Shown here piece by piece: positions 22,480 to 34,543 of a DNA stretch of 64,000 nt. The stretch comes from Loripinus fragilis (taxonomy: Eukaryota > Mollusca > Bivalvia > Lucinida > Lucinidae): the NCBI GenBank assembly GCA_964019695.1, contig OZ026515.1, positions 70,939,644 to 71,003,643 of the forward strand, written 5' to 3'. The translations under genes and the position numbers were made by a program. How positions within the stretch are numbered: position 1 is the stretch's first letter; the number at the start of each line of letters is the position of its first letter. The notes under the pieces were generated by a model. The model had not been told where the DNA came from, searched no databases, and was given only the letters and a program-made list of their open reading frames with translations.

Positions 22480-23300
22480 AGAGATAGCATGCGGAAACAC
22501 AATTTTGGTCAAAATTTGAAATTACAAAGTGATGGTGTGACCTTGAAATAAGGTCAATGTCACCAAAGTCTATTGACTCTTTCTCGCTCAAAACAAAGTA
22601 TCTATGCAAGTTTGATGAAAATCCGTCCACAGGTTTATAAGATACAGCTAAAATAATGATTTTTACAGTCTTTAAAGGATGATGGCTTTGAAAAGTAGGT
22701 CATGGTCACCAAAATCTTATCAACTCTTCATTTTGCCACAATGATACAATACATATAGTTTAGCCAGAATGCCTTGTTCGGATCAAAATATACAGGTCGT
22801 CATCCTATTTTTTTTAAAAATAAAAATCTAACAAATCAAGAGTGATGACGCGACCTCTAAAATCAGGTCAAGGTTATCAAAATCTAATCAACTCTTTCAG
22901 CCCTCCCAACACTTTATCGGTGCAAGGTAAATCCCAATCCAGTCACCGGTTCAGAAGATAGTAACAAGTGTGAAAAAGGCTGAAATTTGCAATCTTAATA
23001 GATTGTTGACCTTGACAATTAGGAAAATGCCACCAAAATCTAAACAGCTCTTCTCTGTGCCACAAAAAACAATATATAAAGGTTTAGACAGAAACAGTTA
23101 TTCAGTTCAAGAGATAACATACGGAAACCCTTTATTGGTCGAAATTTGACAGTTGAAAGCGTAAATGTGTCCTTGAAAATAAGTTCAAGGTCACCAAAAT
23201 CTAATCAACTCTTTCCCCTCCCAACAATGTATGCATGCAAGTTTGGTCAAAATCCATTCCTTGGATCAGAAAATAATGCATGAAAACGAAGCTACACAGA
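22480..23300 (+). repeat. Tandem array of ~155-bp units, five copies
   Basis: The block caccaaaatctaatcaactc recurs with changes at about 22560, 22707, 22876, 23031 and 23193 (spacing 147-169 bp). Each is preceded by a gaccttgaaa-aggtcaagg segment and followed by caagtttggtcaaaatcc. The block at 23170 contains TCAAGGTCA exactly. Units are diverged. Confidence 0.85.
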
Positions 23301-23389
23301 CGCCAACACAGAGGAAGACAGGATCCGCACCATAGCAAATATGTTCCCCCTTTGGATTGGGGTGGGGGTACAAACATCAATTTGCTTAC

Positions 23390-23630
23390 ATATTTAAATC
23401 TGCGACCTGTTCACATGACATATTTACTTATAAATTTGCTCATAGAGTATAATTACTTATAAGTAAAATACTTTTGCATGACCTCCAGAGGTGGTGCAAT
23501 TATACTTTTACTTAGCCCTGTATTTATTCTTACGTAAGTAAATGCGTTCATATGACACCGTAAGTAAATTTACTTACATAAGTATCTTAACTTACGTAAG
23601 TAAATGTATGCATGTAAATGGGGTCTTATT
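23390..23630. repeat. TTACTTACGTAAGTAA-rich low-complexity segment
   Basis: Repeated small palindromes of the type ttacttacgtaagtaaat occur at 23440-23465, 23530-23545 and 23555-23605. Possible right end of an element starting at 21620. Confidence 0.5.
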
Positions 23631-24004
23631 TTTTTTTTAATACACTAAGTAAAACGCTGCTAAATTTTGTGACAGAGTGTTTGACCAAAATGCAAAACTT
23701 CTTGAGAAGAATATAGTATGCATATGTGGGCATAATATAAGGTTCATGTTTGGATACCTACCATATAATATTTGTACTGAAGTACTGAGAGAACAAAGTA
23801 TTCTACCACCTTTGCTAGACCATTTTTCCGCAGCAAAATCAGATGGTTCCCATCCCTTAGTGCTTGGTAAGCTTTTCTGTAGCTATTTTTGTATGAAAAT
23901 AATTGTAGTTTCACGGACTTCTCATGGTTTCACACTAAATGACGTGCTTTCCGCAGTCGCCGAGAAGTGATCTAGTGCATGTGTGTCTATAATAACACAA
24001 TATC

Positions 24005-24255
24005 GCATTAACTCTTAAAGCGCCAGCAACCACAACAACGAAAATGTAGTCTGCTTAAGTCATCTGCTGCATATATAAATTGCTTATATTACTGACTTGT
24101 GTAAGTATAGAGACAAACAGTGTGGACCCAGATCAGACTGCTCCTGAGGCAGTCTGATCTGGGTCTACACTATTTGTCAAAGAGGCTATTAAAATATTCA
24201 GCAGGCGAAAAAGGCAGACACCATTAGTTGTGATTGGCGCTTTCAGGATTGAATT
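24005..24255. mobile_element. MITE with family C palindrome at its centre, copy 1
   Basis: The centre 24112-24179 is a strong hairpin: acagtgtggacccagatcag, actgctcctgaggcagt, ctgatctgggtctacactat. The outer ends are inverted copies of ttaaagcgccagcaaccaca versus gaaagcgccaatcacaacta. The element at 26080-26290 has the same ends and centre. A TTAA-like flank is possible but not clean. Confidence 0.75.
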
Positions 24256-24404
24256 TATAATGAAATCAATTTTCTGTGATTTCGAAATGTACTCTGCCTG
24301 CGACTAAAACTTCATTTTTGACCCAAATCCTTGTCAACTGGGAGACTGTTATATCGAATCATAGTAGCAACAGTCCTGTTTCATTTCGAATTGAAATAAC
24401 AGTG

Positions 24405-24465
24405 AACCCCTCCCTGATTAGACACCGCGTGTTCCTAGGCACACGCGGTGTCTGATCAGGGTAGG
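24405..24465. repeat. Hairpin with CACGCGGTGTCTGATCAGG stem
   Basis: Arms cctgattagacaccgcgtgt and acacgcggtgtctgatcagg flank tcctaggc. The TGATCAG part of the stem recalls family C, but the outer arms differ (aacccctcc ... ggtaggtt). Confidence 0.8.
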
Positions 24466-24807
24466 TTTCCTATGCTTGGAGTATATACATGTATGTGCCA
24501 AGCTTATAATAAGTAAATGTAAACTCGAGAATCATAGTCGAACTTAATATAGTGCTGCTTTTTGGACAATTAGGGGGAAAACAAAACAAAACAAAACAAA
24601 AAACAAAAAAAACAGCAACAGAAATCACACACACAAAAAAAACAACAACAACCCAAAACAGACAAAATGGTACTAATATCATAGTTGATTTTTCAAGCGT
24701 GTCTACTCAGCTAGGTTGTAATATGGGTCTGAACCACTGTATGCTTATACTCTAGGTTCTAACCAGGCTATACTGACTCCAAGGCTCGTCTGAGTATTAC
24801 CTGATCG

Positions 24808-25083
24808 CCCATCATGCGCGGATCCAGAGGGGGGGGGGCATGGGGTCCGGACCCCCCTGAAAAATCACAAAGCTACCAAGCCAGCATTCAATGTTGGGCC
24901 AGCATCGGCACGCCAGCGAAAGCTCATTTAAATTACGTTTCGCTGGCGGCCCGATGATGGCCCGCTTATAGTGGTATTTGGATCCTCTCATAACTAAAAA
25001 CAAAACAAACCAAAAAAAAAAAAAAAAACATTGTCAAAGTTGAACCCCCTCTGACAAAACTTTCCAGATCCGCGCATGCCCAT
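24808..25083 (+). mobile_element. MITE family A, copy 4, with perfect target duplication
   Basis: The element is 24813-25078, flanked by CCCAT (24808-24812, 25079-25083). The left end is CATGCGCGGATCCAGA; the right end is CAGATCCGCGCATG, missing one base pair of the consensus. It has an internal G-run, tccggacccc, the gccagcgaaa hairpin and a 19-A tract at about 25012-25030. Confidence 0.92.
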
Positions 25084-25109
25084 GCAGCAAGTACCAACAC
25101 CTCATTTTC

Positions 25110-25390
25110 TAACTTACTGTATACAAAGTAAGTAAGGTTGCAAAGATCAGGAATCGATACAATCAAGTACCACACCTGACCCAGGAAACCAATGGGAAAG
25201 TGACAAATTCACAGTTAAACACCACAAATGAGAGCCAAGAGGTCAGCCCTTTCTCAGCAGGTAACCACAACGCACAAATAAACAAACGTGCACAAAGGCA
25301 CAGAAAAAACATAAAAGATCCACAAAAGAACGGTCAGTAAATGTTTTACTGGAGGGTTTAAACCGGTATCACGGCGCCAACCTCACCCAC
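25110..25390 (-). repeat. Interspersed repeat family F, copy 3
   Basis: Minus-strand copy with aaccctccagtaaaacattt, actgaccgttcttttgtgga, gggctgacctcttggctctc and caggtgtggtacttgattgt, ending gattcctgatctttgcaacc. It abuts the MITE at 24808-25083. Confidence 0.85.
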
Positions 25391-25669
25391 ACATACCAAA
25401 TTTCATTATACAACTGTTAAGCACTGACTATCAAAATAACATTCTAAAATTACATATATTATCAAAGCATCGTTTTCATGTTAAAAATATATCAAGATAT
25501 CTGCAGATTGTTTTTTTCTGTAAGATTAGTCTTATTTTTAATATTGGCCTTTCTCCTCGTTCATAAATAAATCTCAATGACTTACCATATTTTTTAGCCT
25601 TAAACCACCAACTGTTTAAATCTGTACAACCACAGGAAATGTAAAAATAATGGATACGAGTGCAATTTT

Positions 25670-25850
25670 GCACAAAAAGTAAGTGAGTATGACCAGTAAA
25701 TGCCACAACCACATACAACAGACCAACCCATGGCACCGCGAGGAAGAGTCAAAGAACGATTACAGTGACATGAAATTCAGAATACAACAAAAGTAAAGCA
25801 ACCAACTCTCTCTTCCCCAGCGAGATACAACTAGCAGACACGAACTATTA
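25670..25850 (-). repeat. Interspersed repeat family G, copy 2
   Basis: On the minus strand: tcgctggggaagagagagtt, gttgctttacttttgttgta, cctcgcggtgccatgggttg and atactcacttactttttgtg, as in copy 1. Confidence 0.8.
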
Positions 25851-26079
25851 CACGCATTGTAAACAGTTAAATTGACTATTTACTAAAACATATTCCTGGC
25901 CTTTTGAAAAGTATTGGTGAACATTAAAGTGCATATTACTTGACTTTTCGCTTACTGTAAAGGCGGCGCCTCATGAATGCGTAATTAGGACTAGTCAACC
26001 TTAGGCATAGGTAAAAGCTGAAAAGGAGGCGTGGTTTTATTCAAAAAATAACTACCATCTTATGCCACAACCTCAGTCA

Positions 26080-26290
26080 TTATTAAGTCCTTAAAACGCC
26101 AGCAAAATAACTGCATCTAAAAATGTCTATTTAACATAAGCAGGGAGGCAAACATTGTGGACCCAGATCAGACTGCTCCTACAGGAGCAGTCTGATCTGG
26201 GTTCTCACTGTTTATCTATGAGGCTTAAATACTTTAAGGGACGACAAAAAACATACTTTTTTGTGATTATGCGCTTTAAGGGTTAATAAA
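26080..26290. mobile_element. MITE with family C palindrome at its centre, copy 2
   Basis: Central hairpin 26148-26215: cccagatcagactgctcct and aggagcagtctgatctggg pair perfectly across a short loop. The ends ccttaaaacgccagcaaaat and the reverse complement of gcgctttaagg match the 24005-24255 element. Confidence 0.78.
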
Positions 26291-26754
26291 TGTGAGTTCA
26301 GTGTGTATACGGTTAGGATTTTCATGAAATGCACGCACGTTTGCGCGGCTCAAAAAGCTTATTAATTTAAAACCTGATTTCCCTTCCTTAGCAGATGAAA
26401 TAGCCGAACCACACCCAGATATGAATATTAAAGTTGCCGCTCTTACAGTTAGCGAAAAGTCAAGTAATATACATGTATATAGAAAAATCAACCCCACCGC
26501 ACATCTATATAAAAGAAATACTAATGACGTAGACGAGCAGGCATGCACACACATGTATATTTAACTGGAATTTGACAAGAGCCTTTATCTACCATGTATG
26601 TTCTTTCTATGTGTGTGCAAGCAGCGAAGCCTCTGACGAGACTGGGTGGAATCGCAGGCTCATTTGATCCTTCGATGCTTACATATGCAAAAAGTTCCAT
26701 AATCGCATGATCTAGCCCTCTGTTTTAACTTATATCATCAACTATCAATAATTA

Positions 26755-26985
26755 TTTATAGTTATAATCCATTAATGCCCCATGGACTTTCCCACCCTTA
26801 TCAATGGGACGAATCTATTTTGAATTTAAGGGTTGTTTGGTAGTAATTTACATTTCATTCACATTATATTCTAAAAGCCTGATTAGACGCCTCGTTATGC
26901 GGCCCCTGATCTAGTTCTGTACTGTTTGCCGATGTCCCATAAAAAGGACGATATGCTTAAATGGGTTTATCTATCCAAGCATTCT
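26755..26985. mobile_element. Element sharing ends and body with 44425-44665, copy 1
   Basis: Shared blocks are aatttaagggttgtttggta (here) versus cctttaaatggttgtttggt, then gatnagacgcc, gctgtttgccnntgtcccat and aaaagg. The right end (cttaaatgggtttatc) is the inverted form of aacccatttaagc at 44427. This copy has a broken central palindrome. Confidence 0.65.
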
Positions 26986-27125
26986 TATGTGTTCATAAAT
27001 AGCACACAAGGATACCCTTTCAATATACACTTTAAAGAATGACATAGTCTACGTTCTATCTTTTTATTCATCAACGTATGTCAAAGAGGGCCGACCTCCC
27101 TCAAGAAGCAATTGGACCATTTCCA

Positions 27126-27190
27126 GGGGGGGGGGGGGGGGGGGGGGGGTGTGGAGGGGGAGCCCTGTCAGTCCCCAAGATCCGCGCATG
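27126..27190. repeat. 24-base G homopolymer and fragment of MITE family A
   Basis: An unbroken run of 24 G (27126-27149) is followed by gtggaggggg and the family A right end (gatccgcgcatg, ending 27190). The left terminus is missing. The G-run corresponds to the G-rich left segment of other copies, so this is a shortened element. Confidence 0.7.
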
Positions 27191-27605
27191 TTTGATTATT
27201 GACAATTGTATGGTGTGCCTTAATTAAAACCTAACATTTAGTGACACCTACCAATATAATTTTTTTTTTTTTTATAATTCTTTATTTGCATATAGTATTT
27301 TTATATTTACAACATAATCAAAATTTTCACATGCTACCTACTATCTGCTTCTATTACAAAACTATTTAGCTCTAATATATATTAACATTCTTTTCTTAGC
27401 ACTTAACTAGTTAGTAGAAAGGAAAGAAAGGAAGAAAGAAGGGGAGAAGAATTTAGGATATATATAATTATAAAACATTCTGTTCTGGATATTACAAGAA
27501 AACAATCAGTTTATTCTGGGAATACTAACGTACATGTAGTTATGGCAGATTTACAAAAATAACCGTGTGAACATTGTTGTTGGAAATCTCTAAATCAAGA
27601 GTATG

Positions 27606-27833
27606 TACTGTCGTGCACACCAAAGGTGACAGTGACGAAATAGTTTGTTTACAATTGTTAAGTAAACATTAACTTGTACAATCCACTTGAGCCAACGCGA
27701 ATCGAGAGAACACTTATGTATTAATCCTATCCTGTGGATAGGATTAATAAACAAGTGATCTATCGATTCCAAGTCCCTAATAGCTTTAAAACAAGACGTG
27801 ACGTCACTGTCACTCTTGGCTGGCACGGCAGTA
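27606..27833. mobile_element. MITE family B, copy 2
   Basis: Ends TACTGTCGTGC ... and the inverted GCACGGCAGTA, then gtgacagtgacg on the left and cgtcactgtcac on the right. The central hairpin is attaatcctatcctgtggat / aggattaat flanked by (a)cttatgtat ... acaagtgatctatcgatt. TA lies at both edges. Confidence 0.88.
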
Positions 27834-27839
27834 ATTAAA

Positions 27840-28535
27840 AAAAGAACTAAAACAACATCAACATACACACACACAGTTCTGTAACAAAGTGAATGCCCAT
27901 GTGTTCGGTGGTAATGTTGTTGTTCTGCATCTGGTATCTTCTATATTTTGTCAGGGGCGCAGCCTACATACTAAGTATTAGTAAAATAGTTATATAATTT
28001 TGACCATTTGGTCATAAACTTTGCAAACCGGTTGTATATACTTGCAATGTATTTTGCACTAATAAATTTATTTTTAAGTAATGACATAAAATTTTATATA
28101 CCAAGAAATATCTTTAAAAATTGATAAAAGACGATTGACAGAAGACATATTTGATATGAGTAACAAGAGAAGTTTTAAAGAAATTGGGAATAAAAAATGG
28201 GGGATGTTTATACTTTATGTCTTCGGTCAGCTGAATTCAGTTAAGCGTTTGGCTTAAGGAACCTTTGATATTCCAAAATATCTGTAGTGATGCTTCTAGG
28301 GTACAGGATTGCTGGAATTTCGCGAAAACTCGAGTCAGAACGAACAAAAATGCCCTGCGTCCAAATGCTGCGTATTTAAATAGCTAGTGTCATATATGCC
28401 TGGTGCAAAAAATCTAAATCAGTACTGGAATTTAGTTGACCATAACCTACAAATTTTAGTTAGTGAATATTAGTTTAATTGACTGCAACCTACAAGTATC
28501 GGCATTCTTCCGTGAAAAAAAAATGTATTTCACGG
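27840..28535. other. Non-coding stretch, nothing recognised
   Basis: No gene, boxes or shared repeat identified. Confidence 0.45.
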
Positions 28536-28539
28536 ATGA

Positions 28540-28700
28540 AATTGGATGTTCTCTGCTTTCTCTGTTGACTCCCTCGAGCCAACTTCAGATTTTCAAACGC
28601 CTATAACTTTCTTTAAGTAGACAAAAACACAAAGTGTGGGCATTTATTTTCAAAAATTTGAATATCCTCTATATATTTGGAAAATGTTGCATATACATTG
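28540..28700 (+). repeat. Dispersed repeat family L, copy 1
   Basis: Shares gaaattggatgttctctgct, ttctctgttgactccct, gagccaacttcagatttt, tataactttc and taagtaga with 43645-43790 in the same order. Open frames in it (for example one from 28677) have no family signature. Confidence 0.75.
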
Positions 28701-28709
28701 TACATGCTA

Positions 28710-30650
28710 CGATCGGTTTTTCTGCAAAAAGTCAAGGTTTCGTCAGTGTTTCAACTACATTGTAAATGGATTAAAGTATACTGTTTGCGTTTGCATAAAA
28801 TTCGCGTCAAGAATATTTCATTGTTTTTGGTAAATAATTGTGTCGCCCATAGCTGTAAAAGTCAGGCGTGTCATAACTATTTATACACAGCCACCAATCC
28901 ATCTTCTTCATTGCCTATACAAGTTGGATTAAACTTTCAGTTTCTTAATTTTGACAGCAAAATTAGAAATCGGGCAATGCTATTCGGTGAGATACTCAAT
29001 GAAAATTTTTGACATTGACTTCGGTTTTAAAATGATTTTCTACTTGACAGATCAAACTGGTTTGTAGTGAAGATAAATGACATTTTTTCAACTTCAACAC
29101 AGATTCTAGAAATCAGTTTATGTGTCAGGGCATACTATTTAAAGTATGTCAAAGACACACATCAAGGCCATCGAATAGCATTTTCCGATTTTTAAATTTT
29201 TGTATTTGTTAGAAAAAATAACTATTTTGCTGAAATTTAAGTCCCTCTCATTCATAGGAATCAGGTTCTTCTTCTTCATAACACAGTATTGATTTTATGC
29301 GATGAAGGAGATGGATTAGTGGCCGTGATATAGTATACATGTCATTTAAAATGATATTAAGCTACATGATTGTAAAAAATAGTGACTTGATGAGTTTTAA
29401 TAATAATTTGTTTACGAGTATTTTGACAGCTTCCCCACCCCCTTGATCAAGCGTTCCGATCCTTAATGTGTTCCCTTATTGTTGTATAATGAACTAACAA
29501 GTACAAACTTACTGAACAATGCAGCAAAAATGAAGCACGGCGAAACACACACCTCTACTCGTATTGTACAAACCTGATTTCACCTACTTTTCTTTCACAC
29601 CGTTTCAGTGATTGGTTTTGACCATTATTGCATTTACTTTTGGTTTCTAGCATAAATCGTCTATACATGAAGAATAGGTAAACAGAATCCCTTCCAATTA
29701 TTGATTTTTAAAATTCAATATTTTGAAAGCGGGTTCTGGTTACCTGTATTTTCAAGTATTGATTATTTTTAGACTGGACACTAGCAGATAATGCAAAATT
29801 TGTGCATACACCAAAAATACCTGTGATGTCACCCATGTGGTTAAAAAGGCAACACAGAACAGAAGAGAAAAAAACTAGATGGCCTAAAGTGCTAATATGG
29901 GTCTGATGTTGAGTAACAAGATCTCTTTAATAATGTTTGACCAGGTCATGGTCAATCTAGGTCTATTACAGATGTATTTTAAAATATTTTCAATGTCAAA
30001 TTTTCAAATGATATATACAGACCCAAGCTTATTGACCTTTAAGCTCCAGAAAATATTTAAGTGTTTTACCATATATGGACATGATGGGCATTGTAAAGTA
30101 GGTCTAGATCAACCTGTGAGCCCACATTCCCAATGCTGCATACCATGTCCCAAAGAGATGATTTTAAAAGGCTTTTACCTTGAATGGGCGTGGTGGCCAT
30201 CTTGATCATGTGACCATAAACAAATGGAGAGTTTGATCCGGTTTGGTCTCGGGTATATTCCGATTAAATTAGAAGCTGAACTCATTAACACCTGCTCAGA
30301 CATCAAATCAGATGACACAAGATAAAAAGAAGTGGTATGTTTAAAGTCTAAGTAGCCATTAATAAAAAGTTCCTTGTCACTAATTAATGGCAATTTTAGT
30401 CCCATGTTGGATCCGAGCTGGTCCCTGGCTGAATTTGTCTCAGAACTTCGATGGATCCATTTTTTTTCAAAACCTATGGGACCTTCACACATAAGGAAAT
30501 GAGACAAAAAGAAAAAGAAAAAAAAGATTATGATCAAAAATGTTTCTGTTTAGCCTTTATTTGCTTGATATTAACTAGTCATGCATCTACAATGCTTGAC
30601 TTTGTCCGAATTAGTGTTAATAACCTTAAAGAAACGTTAGTTAAAAAACA
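28710..30650. other. Non-coding stretch, nothing convincing
   Basis: Short overlapping open frames occur around 28.7-29.0, 29.9-30.2 and 30.2-30.5 kb on both strands. None shows a domain, splice context or conserved motif that I can recognise. Confidence 0.45.
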
Positions 30651-30656
30651 TTATTG

Positions 30657-30842
30657 ATTTTAAAGAATACCCTATAATGAGCAAGTGATCGCAATTTTTG
30701 CTTTATCTTTCATCTCTGAATCTACAGAAAATGGGGAGTAATAAAAGCAGGGACCAATGCCCGGTACCAAAATGTATTGTTTAAAATGCAAATATTAAGA
30801 TAAAAATGCGATCACTTGCTCATTATAGGGTATTCTTAAAAT
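30657..30842. mobile_element. TIR element, 186 bp
   Basis: About 36-bp terminal inverted repeats: left attttaaagaataccctata / atgagcaagtgatcgca, right tgcgatcacttgctcattat / agggtattcttaaaat, nearly identical. The interior is 110 bp with no coding content. Only one copy is in the window, and no clear target duplication beyond A/T-rich flanks. Confidence 0.85.
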
Positions 30843-30984
30843 GGTGAGCAAGAAACATAATTCATTATTTGGTTTAAACATATTTTATTCAAATTAGTTT
30901 GTACATGGTAAATACAAATTGAAACAATAAGATGAGGATAAGACTGGAAGCATGTAGCTTATATAGTTCATTATTTGTGTGCGC

Positions 30985-31100
30985 GTGTGATAGAAAACTC
31001 CGTCCCTCACGATCACCGGATGTCATCACTCGGCAAGCCTCGTGATGCCAAGCGGTGATCATTGGGACATATTTTCTATCCTACCCTTACACTCATGATG
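30985..31100. repeat. Fold-back element, family H
   Basis: Palindrome with outer arms gatagaaaa ... ttttctatc, middle arms gatcaccg ... cggtgatc and the family centre cactcggcaagcctcgtgat. Confidence 0.7.
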
Positions 31101-31239
31101 GATTTTTATATTCTTCTTTGAGTGATACACATGGGTTCCAAGGGTAAACTATTTCATGCTTAGTGTTCTTTTTGTAGGGATATAAGCAATCGGTGAAGAC
31201 TCAGATCGGACATTGATTTGATTGTCTTACTGATGACTT

Positions 31240-31330
31240 GTGACTGTTAATGTTTTGTAGATATCCCTCACGGTGCCATGGGCTGGTCTGCGGTATGCAA
31301 TTGTGGTATTTCATGCTTTTTGAGTCTACA
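31240..31330 (+). repeat. Interspersed repeat family G, copy 3 (3' part)
   Basis: Contains ccctcacggtgccatgggct, ggtctgcggtatgcaatt and gtggtatttcatgctt, the 3' block of family G. Confidence 0.7.
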
Positions 31331-31596
31331 TTGCTTGCATTAAAGTATCAAAGCCATAGACTATGGGATATAAACCTTATATAATTGGTTAGCAAATTGT
31401 AACTGGTTATTTTCCCTGTTACAGTTACAAACCTTGCAAGTAGCATGCCAATCGGAACTGCCTAGGCCAATTCCGCGGAATTTAGAGCAGGTAATGGCAA
31501 TGCTGATGTTCCATCCAGACTAAAGGGGATGACATCATTCAGTAAAGCGGTGAGTGCAAGAAGGAAGTGGATAGTGACTAAAAAAAAAAAAAAAAA

Positions 31597-32378
31597 AACT
31601 CCAGCTGGTAAGTTTTTAGACTTAATTTTTCGCAATAACTTTTTTGTCTTCAATTTTAGCAAAATATGTTCTCGATGAAAGTTGTAGAGGATAATTTCCG
31701 CCAACTTCTCCAAAAGGTCTTGTGCTTGTGGCGCAAACAGATTTTTGTGTATATAGATGAAGATTTTGCAATAAATTGAATTCGTCCCAAATGTTTAAGT
31801 CTTTTAATGACAGGTATAATTCGTATAGGCGTGACAGAAAGGGGTAGTCTCAAAAAAATATTCGGAAGCGGTGCATATCCCGTTCTTCAAAGACTGTGCA
31901 TAACATAAAACTGCCGTCAACATACTCAGAATTTATCGTGCATATGCAGAATCAACTTATAGCAGGCTCATTTGTAGGAACAAAGGCTGGGTTATCGCAT
32001 GACGTGCAATTTTTCTCTTATGCACGTGCTATGTAATGAACGGTTTTGAGATGACCCTACTAGTTTAACGCACGAGCGAATCAGGCGCGATTTCTGTCAT
32101 ATATGAACGAGCCATCCATCGCTTTAGTTATTGAATTAGGGCGGTGCAATGCACATTTCTGACTGACATCTTCGACTTTGCTTATTTACGCGTTGCTTAA
32201 AATATTCAAAGAGTGCATCTAAGCACAGAGGAACCTGCAGCATCTAGGATGTTGGAACCATTTGGAGAAGTTGGCGGAGATGTTCCTGAATACTTTTCAT
32301 CGCGAACACATTTTGCTAAAATTGAAGACAAAAAAGTTATTGCGAAAAATTAAGTCTAAAAACTTACCAGCTGGAGTT
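31597..32378. mobile_element. Young-looking 782-bp TIR element
   Basis: The left end aactccagctggtaagtttt and the right end are inverted copies. About 82 terminal bases differ at only two places (in aaaat(A/G)tgttc(T/G)cg), and weaker similarity extends to about 120 bp (tccgccaacttctccaaa). A poly-A run precedes the left end. The interior has no transposase. Near-identity of the arms suggests recent activity or gene conversion. Confidence 0.88.
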
Positions 32379-33094
32379 CTGTACTAAGTGAGCTTGTAAG
32401 CCATTTAGTTGTAAGTCAGGACTAAAAGAGAATGCAGATGACGTCAAGCCCAATTAAGCGCGACAATGTAAACACGAACAAGCTACTCACTTGGATCGGG
32501 ACTTCCATGGGCCCTTTTCTTACAGACTTTCGAGATGAAAAGCTCTACTGCATTTCACAGGTAAGATGATATTTGCCTTCAACTTTTGGTGGTGAAGCAA
32601 ATCTGACTATGTCTCGTCTTGCCAGACTAGACGTGCAAAGCATGCAACACTTATAAATATCTATCAATTAATGATATTACCAGAGAAGATAATGGTTTGG
32701 AATATGGAGAGGTAAGTGTATCCGAACCTGAACAGGGCATGCTAAAATATTTTACTCAAGCTTTAAAGTCAGAATCATTTAAGAGACCTCAGTTGAGATT
32801 ACTGGCAGAAGTGTGGAGCCAAAATGAGCATGCTAACGCCATGTGAGCTGTATTTTGGATTGACGAAGTCTGCTATAGATACAACGCATTTGATGGACAA
32901 ATGACACGTCAAGATGACATAGACCTGGATTGACACAATGTAGAAACTGATACCTGTATTGCCTTGCACGTTAAGCATGCTTGTGAACTCATTTTTCAGC
33001 CTAGTATTGTTGTCAAATGTATCTATACTGACGTTCCCACTATATTGCTTTCCATACAAATAACCAGGAAGGGGTTGGTCATTCTAAGGCGGCA

Positions 33095-33365
33095 ATTCTG
33101 CTGTTGTTGATTCGTTGTTGATTGTTGCTCCCATTGTAGTGTTCTGGGTTTGTTTCATGTTTTGTTGTACATTGCTATGTGTCCTGTCTAGTTTTGCAAT
33201 CATCTTGCTGGGGAAGAGAGAGAGCTGGTTGCTTTACTTTGTTTGTCTTCCTGATGTCTTGTTATTTTTATGTAGCTCTTCCTCACGGTGCGGTGAGTTG
33301 GTCTGCAGTGTGTGATTGTGATATTTTCTGATCATACTCATTTACTTTTTTCATACTCATCCATT
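33095..33365 (+). repeat. Interspersed repeat family G, copy 4
   Basis: Plus-strand copy: ggcggcaattctgctgttgt, ctcccattgtagtgttctgg, gcaatcatcttgctggggaa, cctcacggtgcggtgagttg, gtgtgattgtgatattttct and atactcatttact. Confidence 0.85.
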
Positions 33366-33649
33366 CTTTAAAGATTCAGCAAAAGAGTGGGATAGTGGTT
33401 ATCACGCAATTTCTAGGACATAGAATATAATTCATGTGGAATATTGACCGGCACAGTCTTGTCAGTCGACTGGCTGGCCATGTGGTGATAGCTAGCTATA
33501 CATATAGTTCACAGCTTAGAGACTAATAGGGCTGGGCCAATATCCAGGTCAAATCTTAGTCTTATCTGAGCATAATTTATTCACATTGAAAGAAAGATGA
33601 ACTTAAAATATAATATAGTGTACGGTAAAAACTTGGATTATGCCTACTT

Positions 33650-33720
33650 TGTGTTCCTTCCTCATGGTACCATGGGTTGGCATGCAGTCTGTGATTGTGG
33701 CATTTCTTGGCCATACACTA
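33650..33720 (+). repeat. Interspersed repeat family G, copy 5 (3' part)
   Basis: ttcctcatggtaccatgggt, tgcagtctgtgattgtggca and tttcttggccatacac match the family G 3' block. It lies only 0.3 kb from copy 4 in the same orientation. Confidence 0.75.
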
Positions 33721-33877
33721 TCATTTTTGAAACTATAATAATTGTTTATAACAACACCATTGCATTACATAAGATTTAGTTATAAATCTGCTTTAGCTTA
33801 AACAAATTAAAAATCATCCGTCATTAATTTTCGTGGGCTTTATAATTTGCTATATTTTAGTGTTAGAAAGCTTCATT

Positions 33878-33945
33878 GGCATATAGTGTGGATTCTGATC
33901 GGACGGCTTCACCAGAAGTCAGCCGATCTGGATTTACACTGTTTA
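33878..33945. repeat. Palindromic element, family C
   Basis: Outer stem tagtgtggattctgatc ... gatctggatttacact. The inner stem ggacggctt ... aagtcagcc differs from other members but still pairs. Confidence 0.75.
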
Positions 33946-34333
33946 ATGAGAGCATTGAACATTGAAAAAGCTATGCGCACAGTACGTTCATTAGGACAAA
34001 AATGGTATTTCAATTGTATTGCTTAAAAAGGGAGATTTCCGGATAAAAGTACAGTTTCATTATCAGGTTGATTTGTTAATTTCCGGCATCAATTTGGCGC
34101 TACTCAAATCGTATTATCCTGATTATTCAACATCTAAGAGCTATATATTTATAATACCGTTGCCGTGGCAACTAGGATTGACAATATCGGCGAATATTGT
34201 CGTTTGAATATTGAAAATGCCGAATCGTGATTTTTCCACGTCAGAATGAATGACCATTTTCTGCTAAATTAATACATTGTAGGTTGTGTATGTGGGTTTA
34301 AACTGTATCAAGATTGGTCATAGGGTAGAGGCC

Positions 34334-34464
34334 GTGCTCGATAAGAGTAGAGTTACGTAGTCGGTCACGTTATGGTACTTTATTCACCTGATTGGACAGA
34401 TATAGGGTTTTCTTTCATACTTCTAACCGTAAATCTCTTTCGTCACTCTACTCTTATCTAGCAC
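34334..34464. mobile_element. TIR element, 131 bp
   Basis: Inverted ends gtgctcgataagagtagagt and actctactcttatctagcac. The interior is unique and AT-rich. Single copy in this window. Confidence 0.8.
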
Positions 34465-34543
34465 AAGCTGTATCAAGAGAAAACCCGTAGTCTCATGACC
34501 GTGAACAAAGATAAAACCAGCTTGCGTATCAGAGCTGTCTGAC

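Noticed and set aside
28677..29012. 111-codon plus-strand frame
   Set aside because: Begins in dispersed repeat family L and shows no family signature.
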